Part shown: piece by piece, positions 53,198 to 62,594 of the stretch | How the letters are laid out: the number at the start of each line of letters is the position of its first letter | How positions within the stretch are numbered: the stretch's first letter is position 1 | Assembly: GCA_028768545.1 (NCBI GenBank) | Contig: CP054838.1 | Span: 4,833,001 to 4,897,000 of the forward strand | Direction of reading: 5' to 3' | Source of the DNA: Desulfobacter sp. | GTDB taxonomy: Bacteria; Desulfobacterota; Desulfobacteria; Desulfobacterales; Desulfobacteraceae | Length of the DNA: 64,000 nt | Made by a program: the position numbers and the translations under genes | Notes under the pieces: model-generated | Seen by the model: only the letters and a program-made list of their open reading frames with translations | Database searches by the model: none | What the model was told of the DNA's origin: nothing

Positions 53198-54448
53198 CTA
53201 CAGATCCAGGGGGCTTTTCATTTCCTTAATAGTTCTGGATACAATGGTGTGGGTATAAATCATGGTGGTTCTTACATCGCTGTGGCCCAGCAATTCCTGA
53301 ATCGTCCGGATATCGTAATTGGCCTGGAGAAGATGGCTGGCAAAACTATGGCGAAAGGTATGGGCGGTTGCCCGTTTCAAAAGATTTGCCTTTCCCACAG
53401 CCCTTTTAATGGCCTTTTGCACATGAGTATCGTGGTAGTGATACCGCCGGTATTCATTAACCTCTGGCAAATAAGTCAATTTCCGGGCAGGAAAAAACCA
53501 TTGCCAGATCAGTTCCTTACCTGAATTGGGATATTTTTTTTCAAGTGCTCCGGGTAGGAATACGCCGGCATAACCGGTTTCCAGATCTTCCCGGTGTATG
53601 GCAATCACCTTTTTCACCTGGGCATTCAGCTCCGGCCTGATAGATTCCGGCAGGGGAACAGCCCGGTCCTTTTTGCCTTTACCGTCATGGATCGTCAATA
53701 TCATCTGGTCAAAATTAAAATTATTAATCCTCAGCTTCATACATTCACCCAACCGAAGGCCGCATCCATATAGTAATCTCACCACAAGATTTTCAGGATA
53801 AGACAGATGCCGGATCACGGCATTAATTTCTTTTCTGGACAACACCACAGGAATATAAGGTTTTCTTTTAGCCCTGACCACTCCGTCCATTTTCCCGAAT
53901 TCCTTTTTCAATACATGCCGGAAAAAGAAAAGCAGTGCATTAAACGCCTGGTTCTGGGAAGAGGCCGCCACCTTCTTTTAAACGGCAAGAGAGGTCAAAA
54001 ACGCTTTTACATCTTCAGGAACCAGGGTTTCAGGCAGCTTCTCTTTTGCATGATACCTCAGTTTTTCCGCCCACAGAGAATACGCCTTCAACGTCTTGGG
54101 AGAATAATGCCTCAGTTTGATCTCATTACCCAGCAACGCCATAGCCTTGTCCCATGGCGAAGACTGCTTTCCAGCCCTATAGGGCAAATATCGTTCTTTT
54201 ACATGATCCCCGGGCGTAACCAGCGGTGGCCTGGATGTCAATCCGGAATAATACAATTTCACGGCTCCCGCAGCCTGGTCTTGCTGCGCCAAGGTTTGAT
54301 TTTTTTCTTTCAGCTTGTTCAAAAACAAATAAAGACTGGCATTATCAGCATAGGCCTGTCTGTATTTTTTACAAAAATCCAGGTAATACCTGAGCCATTT
54401 TATATACCCCGTGTGGACAGTGGCAGGTATATTGTTTTGCCGAAGCAA
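53198..54448 (-). pseudogene. intI: Integron integrase, interrupted by an in-frame TAA and truncated by an IS
   Basis: Two pieces in one frame are separated by a single TAA (53978-53980): LTSLAV-stop-KKVAASSQNQAFNALLFFF. The tyrosine-recombinase residues are all kept: Arg in YGCGLRLGE, His-x-x-Arg in HTFRHSFASHLL, His in GHSDVRTT and Tyr in MIYTH. The insertion FFPARKLTYLPEV followed by RRYHYHDTHVQKAIKRA is the patch specific to integron IntI. With about 417 codons it is longer than IntI1 because of an extra N-terminal SAM-like domain (WLRYYLDFCKKYRQAYADN). The 5' end reads open into the IS at 54487, so the true start is lost. No attI or gene cassettes are visible. Confidence 0.87.
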
Positions 54449-54544
54449 TACTTGATATTTCTCAAGAAGTTTTGTCGGTACCCCCCTGTGTCAGCATAGA
54501 TGTCGCCTCAACTGAAATTTTTTTGGGGCATTAAGGCGACGAAC

Positions 54545-55069
54545 ATGGGATATTCTATCCAGGTAAAAGAAGCTGTGTTACAAAAGGTTCTACAAGGAAA
54601 CAAACCTCACCATGAAATAGCAATGGAATATGGGATTGGCCGCTCAACAATCGGCAAATGGCTGAGGCAATATAAAGATAATGGTGGTATCAATTTGACA
54701 TCAAAAGAAAAACGACCAAGAGACTGGACTTCTGAAGAACGTATAACCGCTTTAATAACAACCGGTTCTATGTCTGCGGAAGAATGCGCCTCCTGGTGCC
54801 GTAAAAAAGGCATTTTCCCTCATCACCTGGAACAGTGGAAAAAAGATGCCATCTCAGGGATGACAGCAAACGCAGGTAAAAAACAGTCTGAAACTGAAAA
54901 GCAATTACGAAAAAAGGTTTCGGTCTTAAAAAAGGATCTAAACCGTAAAGAAAAGGCCTTGGCAGAAACCGCAGCCTTGTTGGTTCTCAAAAAAAAAGCC
55001 CAGGCAATCTGGGGGGAGCCCGAGGAAGATCGATATCCTCTAAAGACAAACAATCGGTTTTGCAATTGA
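54545..55069 (+). CDS. IS3 OrfA (helix-turn-helix subunit) with frameshift site
   Basis: 174 residues from ATG 54545 (MGYSIQVKEAVLQKVLQG). HTH (EIAMEYGIGRSTIGKWLRQY) followed by a leucine-zipper-like coiled coil (KQLRKKVSVLKKDLNRKEKAL). A run of nine A (54989-54997) near the end allows a -1 shift into OrfB (VLKKKSPGNLGGARGRS), the usual way these elements make the OrfAB transposase. Confidence 0.87.
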   Translation: MGYSIQVKEAVLQKVLQGNKPHHEIAMEYGIGRSTIGKWLRQYKDNGGINLTSKEKRPRDWTSEERITALITTGSMSAEECASWCRKKGIFPHHLEQWKKDAISGMTANAGKKQSETEKQLRKKVSVLKKDLNRKEKALAETAALLVLKKKAQAIWGEPEEDRYPLKTNNRFCN

Positions 55070-56085
55070 TCTCGGAAGATTGTAAGTCAGGCGCCAGGAA
55101 AAACATGGCCGCCAGATTATTGGGGCTTACGATCCGAACACTTCAACGCTGGGCCAAAAGCGGGATGACTGATAAACGTAAAGGATCTCGTGCTACGCCT
55201 GCAAACAAAATGTCCGATGCAGAACGGCAGCAGATCATTAAAATCCTTGAATTTCCTGAATTTGCAGGATTGAACCCAAATCAAATAGTACCAAGACTTG
55301 CTGATCAAGGCATTTTTCTTGGGTCTGAGTCGACAATGTATCGAATTTTAAGAATGCTGAAAATGAACGCCCATCGGGAAACCAGCAGGCCGAGTCAGAA
55401 AACCAGCCCTATTCCATTATCAACAAATGGCCCTAATCAACTATGGTCTTGGGATATTAGCTACTTACCGTCCAAAGTAAGAGGTCAATTTTATTACCTT
55501 TATATGGTGATGGATTTATACAGCCGGAAAGCAGTTGCTTGCCAGGTTTATGACTCTGAATCCGGCAAACTTGCAGCCGATCTGATAACGGATGCCTGTA
55601 TCCGAGAAAAGATCTCAAAAGACCAGATCACCTTACACTCTGATAACGGTTCTCCGATGAAATCAGCAACCATGCTGGCAAAATTACAAGATTTGGGAGT
55701 GATGCCATCCTTTAGCAGACCCTCTGTCAGCAATGATAACCCGTTCTCAGAGTCGTTATTCAGAACCTTGAAATACAGGCCCGAATATCCTGAAAAGCCC
55801 TTTGAAAAGATTGTGGAAGCACGAGACTGGGCTCACCGTTTTGTACACTGGTATAATACCGAGCATCTCCACAGCAGTATTCGTTTTGTTACCCCGGAAG
55901 ACAGACACACAGGTAAAGATTTTACGATCCTGAAAAATAGGCATCGAATATATCAAGAAGCCCAATTAAGGCATCCTGAAAGGTGGAGCGGAGAAACGAG
56001 GAACTGGAACCCGGTCACCGAGATTGTTTTGAAAAAGTTCAAGCGATTAAAAGCAGAAGATAAAGTTGAGAATAAAGCGGCATGA
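55060..56085 (+). CDS. IS3 OrfB (integrase-core transposase)
   Basis: 341 residues as an independent frame; in practice likely made as an OrfAB fusion. HTH_21 region (GLTIRTLQRWAKSG) and DDE domain: WSWDISYLPSK, LHSDNGSPMKSATM, and ESLFRTLKYRPEYP with the catalytic Glu 35 residues later. Intact, so the element could be active. Confidence 0.92.
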   Translation: MQLISEDCKSGARKNMAARLLGLTIRTLQRWAKSGMTDKRKGSRATPANKMSDAERQQIIKILEFPEFAGLNPNQIVPRLADQGIFLGSESTMYRILRMLKMNAHRETSRPSQKTSPIPLSTNGPNQLWSWDISYLPSKVRGQFYYLYMVMDLYSRKAVACQVYDSESGKLAADLITDACIREKISKDQITLHSDNGSPMKSATMLAKLQDLGVMPSFSRPSVSNDNPFSESLFRTLKYRPEYPEKPFEKIVEARDWAHRFVHWYNTEHLHSSIRFVTPEDRHTGKDFTILKNRHRIYQEAQLRHPERWSGETRNWNPVTEIVLKKFKRLKAEDKVENKAA

Positions 56086-56275
56086 CCGTTTGAATTTGGT
56101 ACGGCATAGCAAAAGTCCCTCATGGGCGAGAATGGGCCTTAATTTACCCGTCGGAGGTCGTGAGGGGATTTTGCGGCAAAGGCGACAACTTGCTTGACAC
56201 ACACCGGTACTTGCAACATGATATAAAAGTCTGATCGGAATGTGTCAATGACAATGAGACACTTTATGCCTAAAA

Positions 56276-57270
56276 TTAGGCTCCAATCTTATCCTTCTCT
56301 TCCTGTTCCGGTTTGTTGATCCAGGCTGCTTCTGGTAAAGCTGGTGGCCGAGGGATTTTCCCCTTAAAGCGTATTGGATTTTTAATAAACGCCTCTTTCA
56401 AAGTTCTACAGCGAGACCCATAAATCTCTTTAGCAATGCCATAATGAAACTGTTCCGGGGTTACCAGGCCAATACCAGAATGGTAATGCTCTTTGTTGTA
56501 ATATCTAAAAAAATCCTGGCAAAAGGTTCTTGCATCCTCAATCGAACCAAAATGATTTGGAAATTTTGGACAATATGTCAATGTTTTAAATTGAGCTTCA
56601 GAGTAAGGGTTATCATTGCTGACGTGCGGTCTGCTGTGGGTTTTGGTTACCCCTAAATCGACAAGAAGCTGGGCAACCCCTTTGGATTTCATACTGGCTC
56701 CCCGATCTGCATGAAGTCCAAGCTGACCGGGTAATATATTTTGGTTTTCACAGGACTTCTCAATAAGCCTTTTGGCCAATGCTGTTTGTTCCCTATGGGC
56801 GACCATCCAGCCGACAACATACCTGCTGAAAATATCCATGATTACATACAGATAGAAATAAGTCCATTTTGTGACGCTTTTCAACTTGGTAATATCCCAG
56901 GACCAGACCTGATTCGGTCCGGTTGCCAGCAATTCAGGTTTTTTATATTTCGGGCGATTTACCTGCCGTCTTCGTTCCGGCACAGAACCATGTTCTTTGT
57001 GAAGAAGCCGATACATCGTTCTGATGGAGCAATAGTATTTTCCTTGGCATAGACCTGGTATGGGGCCTGGTCTCGATACGTGTCCGAGTGAAAAATATCC
57101 AAAACCGTTTGTTGTTCATCAGGATTCAAAGAAAGAGGAGAGCTGCCCCGCTTTGATTTCACCTGTTTTTTCGGAGAATAAAACCTATAAAAAGATGAGC
57201 GAGGGACACCGAAAGCCTCACATGAAGGCTTTTTCCCAAGATCGTGACTTAACGTTAGGGCGGCATTCAT
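56276..57270 (-). pseudogene. IS3 OrfB transposase, frameshifted
   Basis: 57270-56959 encodes the HTH part (GVPRSSFYRFYSPKKQ, then DTYRDQAPYQVYAK) and then loses frame. 57016-56276 continues with MYRLLHKEHGSVPERRR and the DDE domain (VWSWDITKLKSVTKW, HADRGASMKSKGV, SEAQFKTLTYCPKFP). The restored reading would be VYA-GKYYCSIRTMYRLL, so a one- or two-base change near 57030 broke it. HADRG replaces the usual HSDNG. It starts in the OrfA stop (TGATG). Confidence 0.85.
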
Positions 57271-57779
57271 CAGTCGTCTCCTTTGAGGTCGTCCAGATTT
57301 TGTTGGATTCCCAGGATCTGAGAAATTTTTTTTTGGGCTTCAATGATGAGTTCCGCCTGTTTTAACTTATGCTCTAATTTAGATTTTTCTTTTTGAAGTC
57401 TGGCGACCTCTGTTGCCAATGGGTTCTTCTCTTTGGATTTCCTCCCTCGCTTTCGAGGTGCCATGGCGTTGAGAAGTCCTTTATTCCGGGCTTTGCGCCA
57501 ATCGGCTAAATTTGAAGAATAGAGGCCCTCTCTTCGAAGTATCCTACCTATTCCTCCGGATTCATTGCAGTTTTCAACCTCTTGGAGAATACGCAGTTTA
57601 TAAGAAGCAGTGAAATTACGCCGGGGCTTTTTCTCAGGAACTTCAGGATCAGGGATTGAATCCTGTCCCCCCAAGGAGGCACCAATTCCAGTCGCCCTAT
57701 GGGCTCCTTCCATTGGTGCCTCCTTGGGGGCTGCCTGTTTTTCGGACTCTGGTAGTGGGTTCATTTTTATCGGTTTCAT
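57270..57779 (-). CDS. IS3 OrfA
   Basis: Up to 169 residues. HTH (RRNFTASYKLRILQEVENC, LRREGLYSSNLADWRKARN) and a coiled coil (LATEVARLQKEKSKLEHKLKQ). The first 50 residues are low in complexity and the true start may lie further downstream (EKKPRRNFTASY). Confidence 0.8.
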   Translation of the reverse strand: MKPIKMNPLPESEKQAAPKEAPMEGAHRATGIGASLGGQDSIPDPEVPEKKPRRNFTASYKLRILQEVENCNESGGIGRILRREGLYSSNLADWRKARNKGLLNAMAPRKRGRKSKEKNPLATEVARLQKEKSKLEHKLKQAELIIEAQKKISQILGIQQNLDDLKGDD

Positions 57780-57900
57780 ATAAGTATTGCCTTACCCGCC
57801 CTACACTAATTTATCAAGGGGTAAGTGTCTCACTTATATTGTCACAGAGGGAATTGGCTTATTCAAAGTGATGCTAAATGGCAAAAATTAGGCTCTTAAA

Positions 57901-59350
57901 GGGCGTTCAAAATTCTGTGTCAGTTGAATGAAAGCTGATATACTCAGCTAAATAAGGAGAACTGACATGACCGAAGAAAACACCGAATTTGATTTTCAAA
58001 AAGCCCTTAAAGGCATCCAGGAAGGTAAACCCTTCACAGGTAAGGGCGGCGTCCTTACATCATTAATCAAAAATCTTGCTGAAGCTGCTCTTGAAGGAGA
58101 GTTGGAGTCCCATCTCGGGCAGGAAGTTTCTGCCAACCGCCGTAATGGAAAAAGCAAAAAGACCATTAAATCCCTGGATGGTAAATTTGAGCTGGAAACC
58201 CCGCGTGACAGGGCCGGAACCTTCTCTCCACAGATCGTCAAAAAACATCAGACAACGCTCAGCGATGAAATTGAAAGAAAGATAATAGCCCTTTACGGCC
58301 TGGGCATGAGTTATAATGATATGGCTTCCCATTTACAGGAAATCTATGGACTTGAGATTTCAAATGCCACTCTGAGCACCATTACCGATAAAATCATCCA
58401 TACCGTCAAAGAATGGCAGGCCAGGCCGTTGGAAAATGTGTACCCAATCATATGGCTTGATGCCATACATTATAAAGTACGAGAAAACGGAAAGGTCGGC
58501 AGCAAAGCCGTTTACACAATTCTTGGGGTGAATATCGAGGGCCGCAAAGAGGTTCTTGGGCTGTACATATCCGAGAATGAGGGTGCGAACTTCTGGCTGC
58601 AGGTGTTAACAGACCTTTCAAACCGAGGGGTAAAAGATATCCTGATTGCCTGTGTTGATGGTCTAAAAGGTTTTCCCGAGGCCATTGAGACCATATTCCC
58701 GGACACAGAAGTTCAACTCTGCGTAGTCCACCAGATCCGAAATTCATTGAAATACGTTGGTTCCAAAAATAAAAAGGAATTTATGGCAGATCTAAAACGT
58801 GTTTATAAAGCGGTCAATAAGGATCTGGCCGAAGAAGAACTGGATATCTTGGAAAATAAATGGAATGACAAATACCCGATTGTGATAAAATCCTGGCGGA
58901 ACAACTGGGAACGCCTCAGTCATTTCTTTAAATATCCAGAAGAGATTCGACGGATAATATACACCACAAATACCATTGAGGCTGTGCATCGACAGTTTCG
59001 AAAACTGACCAAAACAAAGGGATCATTCCCGAACCAGGACAGCCTGTTAAAGCTGCTTTACATGGGGATCCAGAACGCCAGTAAAAAATGGACAATGCCG
59101 ATTCAAAATTGGTCACTGACAATTTCCCAGTTGGCAATTTTCTTTGAAGGCCGGCTGGATAAAGAGCTGGGAATTTGATAGGGATTTATTTACAGATGGA
59201 AAAGATGGTTCCAGGAACTCCACTCCAGCAAAAGTCAACTCCTCCGACGTGGCTGATTGAAGGCCCATTCTCGGACCTGACTTTTACTTCCGCTGGCGCT
59301 GAGGCAGATCCGGGAACCGAAACCGTGACACAGAATTCTGAACATTCCCT
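57901..59350 (+). mobile_element. IS256-family insertion sequence, about 1450 bp
   Basis: GGGCGTTCAAAATTCTGTGTCA at the left and the complement of the right end AGGGAATGTTCAGAATTCTG form terminal inverted repeats with the IS256-typical GGG start. A direct duplication was not recognised. The element ends 30 bp before the next gene and may affect its promoter. Confidence 0.8.
57967..59178 (+). CDS. IS256-family transposase
   Basis: 403 residues with AAGGAG before the ATG. Mutator-type DDE: IIWLDAIHYKVRENG, ACVDGLKGFPEAI with the LCVVHQIRNSLKYV signature, and the Glu in TTNTIEAVHRQFRKLTKTKGSFPN. Complete frame, likely functional. Confidence 0.94.
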   Translation: MTEENTEFDFQKALKGIQEGKPFTGKGGVLTSLIKNLAEAALEGELESHLGQEVSANRRNGKSKKTIKSLDGKFELETPRDRAGTFSPQIVKKHQTTLSDEIERKIIALYGLGMSYNDMASHLQEIYGLEISNATLSTITDKIIHTVKEWQARPLENVYPIIWLDAIHYKVRENGKVGSKAVYTILGVNIEGRKEVLGLYISENEGANFWLQVLTDLSNRGVKDILIACVDGLKGFPEAIETIFPDTEVQLCVVHQIRNSLKYVGSKNKKEFMADLKRVYKAVNKDLAEEELDILENKWNDKYPIVIKSWRNNWERLSHFFKYPEEIRRIIYTTNTIEAVHRQFRKLTKTKGSFPNQDSLLKLLYMGIQNASKKWTMPIQNWSLTISQLAIFFEGRLDKELGI

Positions 59351-59380
59351 AAAAACCTGATTTTTAACCCCACATTCTGA

Positions 59381-60157
59381 ATGGACAAACATATTGATCT
59401 GACAATGAAACCTGGCTTGACTCTATGCATCATCCTTATGGGGGCCCTTATCTTTCCCCAATTTAGCCTGGCAGCTCCCCCTCATCTCCTGGTCGGTTCT
59501 GTGTCCGAGGACACCAAAAATGGCGTTAATGCAAAAATTCTTACGACCATTGCCGCATCCATAGATGCCGACATTATCTTTAAATACGCCCCATTCAAAC
59601 GCCGTTTGATCATGATGAAAAACGGGGATATTGATATGAGCTGCGGTCTGCTCAAAAACAATGAACGGGCAGAATATATCCACTATATTCTGCCCCCTTA
59701 CAAAAACAGATCTGACACAATTTTCTTTGTCAAAAAGGGACAGGCCGGTAGAATTAAAACCTATGAAGATCTGGCCGGCCTTAAAATAGGGGTGATCAGA
59801 GGGGCACGCTTTTTTGAACAATTTGATACAGATCAAACATCAAACAAGGATTATTGTGAACAGACCACAACCAATTTTCGAAAACTGATCTTCAACCGGG
59901 TGGATACGGTGATCAGCAATGAAGCGGCAGGGATTGATATCATTCACCGGCTCGGCATCTCAAACCAGGTGGAGATGTCAAATTTCAGGTTCAGCAAAGA
60001 AAAACATGTCTATATCGGCATTTCAAAAAAATCCCATCTCATGGACAAGATACATCTTTTAGAACCCAGGATAAAAGAGATGATCAACACCCAAAAAATA
60101 TCACAAATTATCACCCGCCATTACAGAGAACTGGGCGTTCCCGTGCCCGCCTTTTAG
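59381..60157 (+). CDS. Periplasmic solute-binding protein (family 3-like)
   Basis: 258 residues if started at 59381; ATG 59405 (MKPGLTLCIILMGALIFPQF) gives a tighter signal peptide. Neither has a clear ribosome site. The mature part follows the PBPb fold (ASIDADIIFKYAPFKRRLIMMKNGDIDMSCGLLKN, then KTYEDLAGLKIGVIRGARFFEQF, then VISNEAAGIDIIHRL). A stand-alone relative of amino-acid-binding proteins, with no permease nearby. It may feed a sensor or a receptor. An IS256 element ends just upstream. Confidence 0.8.
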   Translation: MDKHIDLTMKPGLTLCIILMGALIFPQFSLAAPPHLLVGSVSEDTKNGVNAKILTTIAASIDADIIFKYAPFKRRLIMMKNGDIDMSCGLLKNNERAEYIHYILPPYKNRSDTIFFVKKGQAGRIKTYEDLAGLKIGVIRGARFFEQFDTDQTSNKDYCEQTTTNFRKLIFNRVDTVISNEAAGIDIIHRLGISNQVEMSNFRFSKEKHVYIGISKKSHLMDKIHLLEPRIKEMINTQKISQIITRHYRELGVPVPAF

Positions 60158-60197
60158 CTGGTATCCTCTCCCTCTATAGGCCAGTCTCCAAAGGCCT

Positions 60198-61346
60198 TTA
60201 AATACTTTTTCGCATCTCCAGGGCCTGTTCATTTTCAGGATCAATACGCAGAACTTCGGTGATGACCTCGTCTGCCTGAATGATCTTTTTTTGAATAAAA
60301 TAAAGCCGGGCAATTTTGAGTTTTGAATTCACCGGCTGGACCATATTCCGGTCTGCAGCCAGAAAATATTCCAGGGCAGTATCCTCTTCTTCCAGGGCTT
60401 CGAAGACCAGGCCGGCCTTGTAGAGCAAGCCATGATTCGAGGGGAATTCCTTGAGCAGGCGAAGAAGCAGAGACCTTGCAAATCGGTGCTCTTTTTTTTC
60501 CATGCACAGATCCAACACCTCTTCTTTTATGGGCAGATTTTTTTCAAGTTTACCAATGAGCTTGGACAAAAGTGTCACTGCCAAATCATTTTGATTTAAG
60601 GATAAGAGCTGACGGCCTTTTTTAATGGCATCCGCATTAAACCGATTTGTCAGGGCCAGAACCTCACAGTCGTACCGGACAGACTGGCTCCAATTTTCTT
60701 TCTTCCAATAATAATTGGCAAGCAGATGGCGGCTCACCGCATCCTGAAGATTGGCAGACACCGCTTGGACAAGGCATTTTTCCATGGCAGCGATTTTGCC
60801 TGTTTTCCCGTAGAGAATCGCCAGGTTCCGTTTGAGCCTTGACGCATTGGGCCTCATGGCCACGGCTCTTTCCTGGCAGACAACCGCCTGTTCAAGTTGT
60901 CCTGCCTCTTCAAGGGAACGGACTTTACGCACAAGAACAGTGGCATCATCCGGGTGATTCACCCGCTGGACAACCTGGAAAATTTTTTCTTCCAGCATTG
61001 CAGGGGTCAACGGCTTTAACAAATACCCGTCCACTTCAATTTCAGCAACTTGGTAGACAATATCGCGCTCACACTCTGCCGTGACCATAAGTACGGGCAG
61101 GTCCCGAAAATTCTTATCACTGCGGATGGCATCCAGCATCTGGGCACCGGTCATCACCGGCATTTTCCAGTCCACAATGGCTAAATCCACGGCATTTTCG
61201 TGAAGGCATTTCATCCCTTCAGCCCCGTTCTCAGCAAAAAAGATGGTTCTCCCGATATTCAAATGCCTCAGGATTTTTTTAATTATGGACCGCATGCTTT
61301 TCATGTCGTCCACAATGAGGATGGACATATTTTCAGGATCAATCAT
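60198..61346 (-). CDS. Response regulator receiver with TPR-like repeats
   Basis: About 382 residues. Receiver domain at about 5-125: ILIVDDMKSMRSI, phosphoacceptor Asp in LAIVDWKMPVMTG, Thr in VTAE and Lys in YLLKPLTP. Helical TPR-type repeats follow (LEQAVVCQERAVAMRPNASRLKRNLAILYGK and similar). No DNA-binding domain, so output is probably by protein contact. Similar to CheY-TPR proteins in deltaproteobacteria. Start uncertain: 61361 (TTG), 61346 or 61328. Confidence 0.85.
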   Translation of the reverse strand: MIDPENMSILIVDDMKSMRSIIKKILRHLNIGRTIFFAENGAEGMKCLHENAVDLAIVDWKMPVMTGAQMLDAIRSDKNFRDLPVLMVTAECERDIVYQVAEIEVDGYLLKPLTPAMLEEKIFQVVQRVNHPDDATVLVRKVRSLEEAGQLEQAVVCQERAVAMRPNASRLKRNLAILYGKTGKIAAMEKCLVQAVSANLQDAVSRHLLANYYWKKENWSQSVRYDCEVLALTNRFNADAIKKGRQLLSLNQNDLAVTLLSKLIGKLEKNLPIKEEVLDLCMEKKEHRFARSLLLRLLKEFPSNHGLLYKAGLVFEALEEEDTALEYFLAADRNMVQPVNSKLKIARLYFIQKKIIQADEVITEVLRIDPENEQALEMRKSI

Positions 61347-61493
61347 ATGATATCGCAGCAATTCCCCACAACCATCCCATGGATGGTTTTCAATTTTTTA
61401 TTACGATACTGTTAAATTCATGGGGACTAATACCATAATCTGAACAAAATAATCAATCTTTAACACAGGCTGGTTCCGAATTTGAAAAACGGA

Positions 61494-62594
61494 TCAGGCA
61501 ACCGGGTAGATCATCTCCTGCCTTACACCTGTAATCACACGGATATAGCCTGCCAGCATCTGGTCGGTTGAAAGATCGCCTGTGTCCACAAAAAAAGGCT
61601 GACCCCTGAGCAAAGCGATTTTTTGAAGGGTGGCCCCCACACAGATATTTTCTTTGCCTGCCTGCCTGATAATCCTGGGACTGATCTGATGATTTCCCCG
61701 GCCGAACAAATACCCCTGGCCGCCGATGGGGGTGATGAAAATTTTTATTTTTGCATCTTTGATGATATTAAAAATCTCTTTTTCCGATGCATCCTTGACG
61801 AGCAAAGACCTGTTTTGAACAAGATCCACCCCAAGCAGGGTATGGTCAAGGTGAAGATTGGTCATTACCGGACGGGTGGTGGTGCCAGGACCAATGATAT
61901 AAATCGTATCTTTTTCCATGGCATCGATAAAATCCAGGCCGATGAGATTCTGGGCACCTGCCTCCCCCATTGGGGTGCCGGATTTCCTGGCCTGAACACG
62001 GCCTGCCAAAGGCACTTTAAGATACCCGTATAGTTTTGTTTTGACCCTTCCTTGGCGATAGCTTGCTTCAGCAATGTCCAGGACTTCTCCAAGGCGAAAA
62101 TCTTTAAGACCTCCCTGGATAAAATCCCGGACCAGAAATCCTGCAGCCTCAGGGGTTCTTGAAAACACCGGGGAATGAATTTTCACCCCGGCAGGAATAC
62201 CGAGCACGGGCAAAGCTTCCCCCACAGCCGAACAGATATCCCTGGCCGTGCCGTCCCCCCCGGCAAAGAGCAGCAGGTCAATTTTTTTATCCAAAAGCAG
62301 GGCCGCTGCCGCCCTTGTATCCTCTCCCGTGGTGGTCTCTTGGAGGGGCATATCCAGAACCCTTGTGTCCAGTCCCGCACCGTTGGCTGCATCTTCTCCC
62401 ATTTTCCCGGGCGGGGTCAAGATGCAGACCCCTTTGATACCGGCAAGGCCAGCCAGGGCACGGGCGGTTTTTTCAGGGGCCAGGGCCGACCCGCCCAAAG
62501 CTTTGGCTTTTTCAGCCAGGCCGTCGGTTCCCTTTAGCCCCACCCTTCCGCCCATGCCGGCAATGGGATTAATGATCAGCCCGATGCGGATCAT
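61494..62594 (-). CDS. ATP-NAD kinase-like protein (AcoX-type)
   Basis: 366 residues. LIINPIAGMGGRVGLKGTDG and LLLFAGGDGTARDI are the nucleotide-kinase signatures, with GIPAGVKIHSPVF and ITPIGGQGYLFGRGNHQISP beyond. The family is related to NAD kinase but much longer than it, and includes AcoX of the acetoin cluster. A phosphorylation function is likely; the substrate is unknown. Start overlaps gcvPB's stop by 4 nt, indicating an operon. Confidence 0.85.
   Translation of the reverse strand: MIRIGLIINPIAGMGGRVGLKGTDGLAEKAKALGGSALAPEKTARALAGLAGIKGVCILTPPGKMGEDAANGAGLDTRVLDMPLQETTTGEDTRAAAALLLDKKIDLLLFAGGDGTARDICSAVGEALPVLGIPAGVKIHSPVFSRTPEAAGFLVRDFIQGGLKDFRLGEVLDIAEASYRQGRVKTKLYGYLKVPLAGRVQARKSGTPMGEAGAQNLIGLDFIDAMEKDTIYIIGPGTTTRPVMTNLHLDHTLLGVDLVQNRSLLVKDASEKEIFNIIKDAKIKIFITPIGGQGYLFGRGNHQISPRIIRQAGKENICVGATLQKIALLRGQPFFVDTGDLSTDQMLAGYIRVITGVRQEMIYPVA

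Larger units (their letters stand above)
54487..56201 (+). mobile_element. IS3-family insertion sequence, about 1715 bp
   Basis: TGTGTCAGCATAGATGTCGCCT at the left, and the complement of the right end TGTGTCAAGCAAGTTGTCGCCT, are imperfect terminal inverted repeats. GGTAC occurs 6 bp outside the left and 4 bp outside the right end, so the ends or duplication may differ by a few bases. The element removed the start of intI. Confidence 0.8.
56255..57832 (-). mobile_element. Second IS3-family insertion sequence, about 1578 bp
   Basis: TGAGACACTTTATGCC at the left and (complement of the right end) TGAGACACTTACCCC are short inverted repeats. It contains OrfA and a broken OrfB. No target duplication was recognised. 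It lies 53 bp from the first IS3 element. Confidence 0.7.

Noticed and set aside
53978-53980. TAA in intI as a recoding site
   Set aside because: TAA is not a selenocysteine codon and there is no downstream structure; a nonsense mutation is simpler.
53100-54480. Gene cassettes with attC sites next to intI
   Set aside because: No attC-like imperfect palindromes with core sites were recognised; the region upstream of intI is made of insertion sequences.
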